A model generated the notes under the pieces. The model had not been told where the DNA came from. It searched no databases and saw nothing but the letters and a program-made list of their open reading frames with translations. Positions 7,751 to 14,105 of a DNA stretch of 14,105 bases are shown here, piece after piece. Made by a program: the position numbers and the translations under genes. Each line of letters opens with the position of its first letter. The first letter of the stretch is position 1. Origin of the DNA: Zancudomyces culisetae (Eukaryota; Kickxellomycota; Harpellomycetes; Harpellales; Legeriomycetaceae); assembly GCA_001969505.1 (NCBI GenBank), contig LSSK01000485.1, positions 1-14,105 of the forward strand, read 5' to 3'.

Positions 7751-9941
7751 CAGCAAAATATTTTTCTGAGTCACGTTTAGTTTCATTTTGCCTTTTTGCC
7801 TTTATGCCCTTTTTCCATTTTTCCATTTGGAAAACCTTGTTATTCTTTTTAAAGTAAATCCGTTTCCCGAACCTTCACAATCTGTTTTAGTGTATAATCA
7901 AATGCGAGAATGGTAAAATGATTTAATTCTAGACTACATAATTAAGTTATAAAACACAAGAGTATGAGATAATCTCAATAAAAACTGTATATATAGTATG
8001 ATACTATGTGCATAAAAGTAGAAAGATTAGTGTGGTATTGGTATTTTGTCACTAGGGACAAGAACAACTCAATCCAGACTCTGTTTTGAAATTCTCATAC
8101 TTTTACTACTATTCAATTAACGCATTTTTCCATTATAAAACACAAAGCGAGCTCTAAACAATATCACATCATACTGGGTTCAGATATCAGAATACTGTTT
8201 AGTATATCTGTTTCAAGTTAAAGTAATCAAAGTTTATTTTAGATACTGTAGAACATTTAACTAAACATGCTTTTGAATTTTAAGTGTTGGTAAAGTTAGA
8301 GACAATGGATATTAGTCGTTCACTTTTAGAATATTATACATAGGTTCGAATAGCAAATAATTGCAAGTCTGCACAGAGAAAAAAGTTTCGACACCCACAA
8401 ATATACACTTGAGAGTACGATTAGTCTGGTTGTCTTGTAGAAAAATAGCTCGTATTCTTATTTTTTTTCTCTAGGTTATTTCCCATTATTCTTAAATATT
8501 CCTTGCTCATAATTGTTTTTCATTTTCTACCAAAACTCACATTTTCTGAAAAATTGTACTTCAAAGTTGATTCCAAGAGCATATCTTCAATATTTACACA
8601 AAATAGATTGGTTCTTGTGTGAATAAATTTAACTTTTTATAAAACAACTTGGTTTTTTCCTTGGTGTTTATTTTTTATACTCAGTGTATCTAGTTCTACA
8701 ATCAGTTGTTGAATGCAGAAATGATGATTATGAATCTTAGTGCTTTAATAGATTTAAGGGAACTAGTATCCTCTCCCTATGCGTAGTACTTTTATTTTCC
8801 ATGATGAAACTAAATTAGATTTAGGTGCTGTTCACTACTGTTTATTAGCCAGTAACTACTTTGCATTCAAAAAGTTTGAAAAATAAAAAGATACGGAATA
8901 ATAAAAAGCATTGAACGAAGGGGAAGTCTTGACAGGTATTATATTATAGCACTTTTGAAGTTTGCAACAATTACCCAGATTTATATTTTTTTCTAAAATA
9001 TATAGCTCTTATAAACCTAGACACAATGTAATTGAAATACTTGTGAACTTTACTAGGCTCCAATCATTATGCCAAACTTGGTCTTATATTTAATATCGTG
9101 TCTATGGAAAGATTAATACAATATAATCACTAAGAAAAGTAAATACTACTAAATGATTTTTGTTACTACAACCAGCTGACGAAAAAAGGCAAACTCACAT
9201 TCGTTTATGTTATGCATTCTTTTTCTTACCTTTGGCGGTGAATACTAGTAACAATTATTTAGCATTTTAATCTATATTTATTAGTTCCACAACTTTATTC
9301 GAAGCAGGTGCACTAAAAAAAAATTAAACATATATAAGTCCTTCAAGTCATTTTTAAATCGCAACAATTTACTCTTATAATAGCATACATCATTTTAAAC
9401 AAATTAACTGAGTAGATACTTTAAATATAAATAAGGTGTTTACAACTCCGCTGATTGTATTAAAATACATATATGTAAATCCAACTAAATATTTCTATCC
9501 CTGGACAATAAAGATTTCTTGCAATCACCAGAAATAGTTTGCTCAAATTGGCCAACCCATTTCGAAAATTATCCTTTTCAATTGGAACCACAAATAAGGT
9601 GTAAATGCTGCTGACATTAAAATTAGAATTCTATTATTCTACTTGGAAGTAAAAAAGAAATTAGTAAAAGTCAAACAATAAATCACAGAAACAAATTGAT
9701 CTACAATATTAAAGGGAGTCATAGCCTGGTTTGTGGTTAATTCAATCAATTCAGTAAATTGGGATTTATTGTGTAGGCTAATTGTTAAGTTATACAATAA
9801 GAGCTTAAAAAGTAAGGCATTCCGAAAACGATTCATTGCATTACAGTAAACAACAAAAACCATAAAAATCCCACTATTTTGCATATCAAAGTCAAAGAAA
9901 AACTCAACATACCAGAGTCAAACAGTTGTTGTTTAGTGGAA

Positions 9942-9949
9942 TATATAAA
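9942..9949 (+). promoter_or_regulatory. Candidate TATA box for the zinc-finger gene
   Basis: TATATAAA lies about 270 bases before the zinc-finger ATG in a slightly more mixed-composition stretch. It is a good match to a fungal TATA element, but this composition produces many by chance. It would imply a leader of roughly 200 bases. Confidence 0.25.
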
Positions 9950-10217
9950 ACGAGTATATAATAACCCAAACGACCTTTCCAGCTTGATTTAGTTTCAGAA
10001 ATATATATCATAAAACTCTTGCGACCACTATAATAATCAACTTAAAAAGTGTCCAGAAACCAATACAAACAGAAAAACCATAAATATCCCTAGACACATC
10101 GCATCTTAGATAAAAATTCAGGTTTACTGCTTGGATCCAATTCCCTGATATACTCGTACTAACACCTTAGACCATTTTCTATCCCAACCAAAAAAAGTCG
10201 TTATAAAAGTAATAAAT

Positions 10218-11560
10218 ATGAGTCAACATAAAAGAACAACAAAAAAAGTAGAAGATAAAAGCTCAAAAGTAGATGCTGTAGTAATCAAGGAAGAGCTCTT
10301 CAAAACCGAACAGTGCAAAAATTGGAGTATGTACGGAACTTGCAGGTAAATATCAGTTTTGTTTAAAATCTCAAGATAATGTGTTCATATTTAACAGTTA
10401 CAAACAGAACACATTTTTTTGGTTTTTTAGTTGTTTGATTGTATACCTGGTTGTATTTTCTGCACTATTGAACAGCTCTTGAGCTTGTAGTACAAACTAC
10501 CATTAACCACATGTAAAATAACTGTTTTCAAAACTTTAACTAATATAGATATGGGGATTCTTGTAAGTTTGCTCATGGTTTAGTCGAACAGCGACGTAGG
10601 GAGAGAAATAAAAAGTATAAAACATCGCTCTGTAAAGATTTTCCGCTTGGAAAATGTACATTTGGAATACGATGCAACTTTGCTCATAGTATAAACGAAC
10701 TCAATCCAATAGATGACCCTTCAAAAAATAAAACAAAGCCTCCTATTAAAACGGTTGAAAGCGAGCAACAAAAGTTATTTAGTGCTGTAGATAACAACCC
10801 ACTATTTGCTAAGGTTTTGAAAAAGAAACTTGATGGTCTATCACAGGTTGAGGGTAGCAGGCTCACTAAAGACTTGAATACTGGAGTCAATAAACTTAGT
10901 CTACTAGGCGATTCTGATATCAATTGCAAAACAAACAGTGATGTTTACAGCGAGATGAATGAAAATACCCATCAACTGAGCTATATTACTTTGCTTAACA
11001 ACAGTCTTTTAAACAACGGATACATTAAAAGAGGCAGTACCAAAATTGATCCATACCAAAACACCACTTTTCCACAGCCAAATGTTTCGGGACTAGGAAA
11101 CTCCAAGTTTCTAGATGTGAACGCTCAGAAAAATATGCTCATGGGAAACCATCTTAACAACTATCATACTGAAACTGGGTTTGGGGGTCTGGGCTTGGAG
11201 TTTGATAGAAACTATCTACCAGACCATGATTTTTTCAACACATATTCATATATAAAGAGTTATAAGCCCAACGAAGGTCACCGGCAATTTAATCTAGACA
11301 ATCTTTATAGCAAACAAAACCCATTCAATGTTTTTGAAGCCAAGCTACCCAAGGTCAGAAGAATTGATTCAATAGATGCCTTGTTAACCCCACCATCGAG
11401 TATCATGGAAAGCGAAAAAAAAATGGATTTAAATGGGTGTGGTGGGATTCCGTATGATAATAATGGCTTTAAGAGTGTTTCTTCTGGATTTCCCGAGTAC
11501 CAGTTGGAATTTCATAAGGATTTTTCTAGTGATCAAAGGCATAGGAATATTGCGCTGTAG
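10218..11560 (+). CDS. Tandem CCCH zinc-finger protein, TTP/Cth2/Zfs1 type, two exons
   Basis: The model is join(10218..10345, 10549..11560), 379 aa. Proteins of this type bind AU-rich elements in 3' UTRs and promote deadenylation and decay. Finger 1 is C33-X8-C42-X5-C48-X3-H52 with lead-in LFKTEQC. Finger 2 is C71-X7-C79-X5-C85-X3-H89 with lead-in KYKTSLC. The gap between them is exactly 18 residues, the hallmark TTP spacing. Finger 2 has X7 where TTP and Cth2 have X8. Both fingers end in F-A-H. The remaining 290 residues are N/S/G/Y-rich and probably disordered, with one more conserved-looking segment, KLPKVRRIDSIDALLTPPSS (about 310-330), perhaps a cofactor-docking motif. The intron splits the Arg43 codon directly after the second cysteine. 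The start ATG has A at -3. Function is inferred from the fingers alone. Confidence 0.92.
10346..10548 (+). other. Intron of the CCCH zinc-finger gene (203 bp, phase 2)
   Basis: The donor is TGCAG|GTAAAT and the acceptor is ACTAATATAG|ATATGG, with TTAACTAA as a likely branch point just upstream. Splicing makes GTCRYGDSCKFAH and so completes finger 1. Retention gives TGC AGG TAA, an immediate stop after Arg43. Confidence 0.92.
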
Positions 11561-11812
11561 ATATGCTTCTTTTGGCCATTTATTAAATTAATGGATAAAG
11601 AAGACACAAAGTTTCAGCTGCGATTGTAAACGCTGGACTTAATGTAGGTCATCAATGCAAAAGGAAGGATTTAATTAATGGTCTCATTATTACACAAGAA
11701 CGTAAATTAAGGACAGATGATTTATTTTACTTTAAATGTTTAATATGCACAATTTTTACCGCCAATTTAGGCCATATTCAAATATATTACTTGTACTACA
11801 ATTTATAAAATT

Positions 11813-11818
11813 AATAAA
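11813..11818 (+). terminator. Poly(A) signal AATAAA for the zinc-finger gene
   Basis: It is the first AATAAA downstream of the TAG stop, about 253 bases away. The implied 3' UTR holds three ATTTA pentamers (11578, 11720, 11801) but no TATTTAT heptamer. Confidence 0.45.
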
Positions 11819-13432
11819 AGATTCTTATTTTTAAACAGCTGGTATCTATAAAGTTGGAAATAAATATACTGCTTTGATAGAAGCTTAGTTAAGGTTAATA
11901 CTCTAATTGGTATTCAAAATACTGTAACTCTTGTACCAATAAGTTGCTAGTAAATCATATTTAGGCTGGAAATAGAAATCTAACGAATCTTTTTTATGTA
12001 TCCTTCAAATCCAGAGATTATGATAAAAAGAATTAAACACCCATTCTAATTTCAATCTCACCTGATTTGGTAATGTGTGGGAGAGAGGAGAATGTATGCG
12101 ATGAAAATTAATGTAAAGATTAAATAACTTGGTAAATAAGATGGTAAAGTATTTTTATGGAGTAAAAAAGAAATAAAAAATATTTTTGTAAAAAACACAA
12201 TTGATTAACTAACAACAAGATCAAGACAAGCGGATTACAGATGATAAAATGGAAATTGGAGCCGAACTTGAATACATTCTGTAATCATTAACTCAATATT
12301 TTGCGAAAGGCTGATTGACTCTACGAGATTCAGTTTACTTTAGAACCTTAGCCTTATAAATTCTACCTTTCTACTTTATAAAAACTTGTGATAAGAACCT
12401 GGATAAGTAGAAGCACGTATTAATATCGTTAATGTTTTAAGAAGAGAAAATAGCTATAAGTAAGGTAAAACATGACATTTGATATATTTTTGGTAATTTA
12501 CCAAAATTGGTTTTAAAATCCTATAGGAAAAAGCATGAGAATTTAAAGATTTGTGAGTAGCTCCGTATTTTAATAGCAAGAGTTGAATTTTAGTTTTAAG
12601 TTTAGTGGTACGATATGGTATGGTAAGAGAAGCAGTTGAAATTATCCTGCGGAAAATGTTTTTTTTTCTTACTTTGTCTATTTCTAATTGATTATATTTT
12701 GGTTGAGATTTACTTGCATTCTCCAAAATGATACTTACAGGATGAAGTCACATTTTCTTATTATAGCTTTGTATATATTAGTGTATATAAATCAAATTAA
12801 AGTTATTGATTTATAGAAGAATACTAAGGATATAGCTAGTAAATTAACATGTTGTTAGAAGGAAGGGAATAGGATTTGTAGTGGCTGAGTGAAGTTTTGA
12901 TGAAACTGAATATTGTAATACAAAGTCAAACAAGCCTAAGGAAATATTGGGGGTGGTAATCTAACCCTATAGAGTTTTTCTCAGGATAAGTTAATCTTTG
13001 TACTTGAAAATACAGGTATATCAAGAAAAAGGAGAAAAAATTTATTCAATAGGTAGTGCAAGATATTGAGTACTAATGAAAATGCATATTTGTGTTCTCT
13101 AAGCGAAAAAATGTGAGTTGATTTTTTTTAGGTAAAGGGAAGGTTGAAAAGGTGGTTTTTATTATAACTAAAAAAACTATAGTTTAAGAATCTAGTCTTT
13201 TTTTCAGAGACTACAGAGTATTTTACCAAAAGAATGTTCCGGTGTTTACGAAAGCAAAGTTAGGTATTAACTTTTAAATGTTTTCGGTATTGTTGGAAAT
13301 ACAAGTTTATCGGTTAATATTATGTGTCTGCAAAATATATTAATGTTTAAAATTTTTTTTATTGCAATTCCTTTTAAAAAAATTGAGGGGGGGAGGGTGA
13401 TTTTTTCAGCAAAGGGCTGAGGCAGATATGAG

Positions 13433-13446
13433 CAAAGTCGACTTTG
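13433..13446. repeat. 14-base perfect palindrome
   Basis: CAAAGTCGACTTTG is self-complementary and centred on GTCGAC. It lies inside the G/C-richer patch. About one such palindrome is expected by chance in a window of this size, so it is noted for position and not for rarity. Confidence 0.6.
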
Positions 13447-14105
13447 AACTAGTTGATGGGATGCCATGTGTTTGCATTTTTATTTTGTTTGTCTTGACTT
13501 TTCTCCAGTATATAGAGGGGTAGAGGTCCGTAGTTGCGGGGTATTATCCATATTTATCCCTGTATTGATTTATTGTATCTAAAGTTATTGAAAACTGATG
13601 CCTTCAAAATCAGGAATTTGGGAATAGTAAAGATGTTTGAGGCTTGAGTAATTTGATTGAGATATTGAGATTTCAAGCAACGAGAAACATGAATCATTAA
13701 ATTTTATTCAATATGAGGAATAACCTTAGCCTACTATATGAATATATAATCTCTAAGCACCATTCTTGATTCGGTCGTAATTGTGAGATCAAGCATGACT
13801 ATTAGAATTGTGTTTGAAGAGATAACACTCATTGAAAACTGTAAATGAGTTAAAATGTGAGAATTCACTGCAGAAAAATCATGATTTTGGCTACAATTTC
13901 TGTTTTATCATTTAAGCATCAATTCTATGAGTTATAGGATATGCCATACATATTGAAACGTTTCTCAAAATATATTTTGTGGAAGCAAAGTAAATACAAT
14001 TGGATCAAATTGCAAACGAATTTGTAAACCCTTTCTTTGATCTAGCATAACAAAAGTATTTGTGTTATCCATTAACAAGAAACACAAATTATGGGGCTTT
14101 AGGTT

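Larger units (their letters stand above)
7533..10217. other. AT-rich spacer without recognised genes
   Basis: About 2.7 kb between two plus-strand genes. It holds the 3' UTR of the methyltransferase gene (candidate AATAAA at 7745-7750 and 7977-7982), and the promoter and 5' leader of the zinc-finger gene. A near-palindrome ATAGTAT-G-ATACTAT lies at 7993-8007. I found no tRNA, no protein-like frame and no transposon ends. Short frames here are AT-rich with phenylalanine- and asparagine-rich translations expected by chance. Confidence 0.6.
11561..14105. other. AT-rich spacer after the zinc-finger gene, no supported gene
   Basis: It begins with the zinc-finger 3' UTR. The remaining sequence to the window edge is AT-rich with short frames only. 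One patch around 13380-13545 is visibly richer in G and C, with a GAGGGGGGGAGGG tract, a CAGC/GCTG hairpin, a 14-base palindrome and a 31-codon ATG frame (13428-13523). I cannot assign it to a gene or an RNA family. Confidence 0.55.

Noticed and set aside
8343-8351. GGTTCGAAT, a B-box-like tRNA motif
   Set aside because: The flanking bases cannot form a 5-bp T stem, and no A box or acceptor stem is found at the right distance.
8721-8807. Two ATGATGA motifs resembling snoRNA C boxes (8721 and 8801)
   Set aside because: There is no CTGA D box between or after them in range and no terminal stem.
9639-9884. 81-codon minus-strand frame starting with ATG
   Set aside because: AT-rich with no motif and no codon pattern like the real genes here. 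It lies in the probable promoter of the zinc-finger gene on the opposite strand.
11561-11818. AU-rich autoregulatory element in the zinc-finger 3' UTR
   Set aside because: Three ATTTA pentamers occur, but no TATTTAT heptamer. Pentamers are expected by chance at this AT content.
12454-12726. 90-codon minus-strand frame (MENASKSQ...)
   Set aside because: It begins at TTG and not ATG. A GTAAGTAT donor-like site lies just upstream on the same strand, but no exon ending there is convincing.

Overview
The window looks like nuclear DNA of a fungus. It carries short GT-AG introns, AATAAA-type poly(A) signals, the standard stop codons, and a PH-CRIB-kinase protein of the Cla4 class, an architecture typical of fungi. 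Long AT-rich spacers, modest gene density and Q-rich low complexity suggest an early-diverging AT-rich lineage, perhaps Kickxellomycotina-like. That placement is a guess from general appearance and not a result. I see no transposon, CRISPR array, prophage, rRNA or convincing tRNA.

Layout. Positions 1-687 (+) hold the C-terminal end of an unrecognised protein whose gene starts outside the window. It ends tail to tail against a Cla4-like PAK kinase on the minus strand (847-3634, three exons, about 839 aa). Both predicted poly(A) signals lie in the 159-base gap between the two stop codons. A spacer of about 2.2 kb separates the kinase from a divergently transcribed carnosine N-methyltransferase (CARNMT1/N2227) family gene (5861-7532 +, four exons, 446 aa). 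After another 2.7 kb of AT-rich spacer comes a tandem CCCH zinc-finger gene of the TTP/Cth2/Zfs1 type (10218-11560 +, two exons, 379 aa). The last 2.5 kb has no gene I can support. It contains one patch richer in G and C near 13.4-13.5 kb.

How the genes may work together. The kinase is expected to act in Cdc42 polarity and septation signalling, and the zinc-finger protein in AU-rich-element mRNA decay. The most interesting pairing is the CARNMT1 homologue beside a tandem CCCH protein. From memory, mammalian CARNMT1 has been reported to methylate histidine in C3H zinc fingers within an F-x-H context. Both fingers here end in F-A-H. An enzyme-substrate relation is an inference from this sequence and that recollection. 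All exon models were built by hand from splice motifs, reading phase and family conservation, and no transcript evidence was available.
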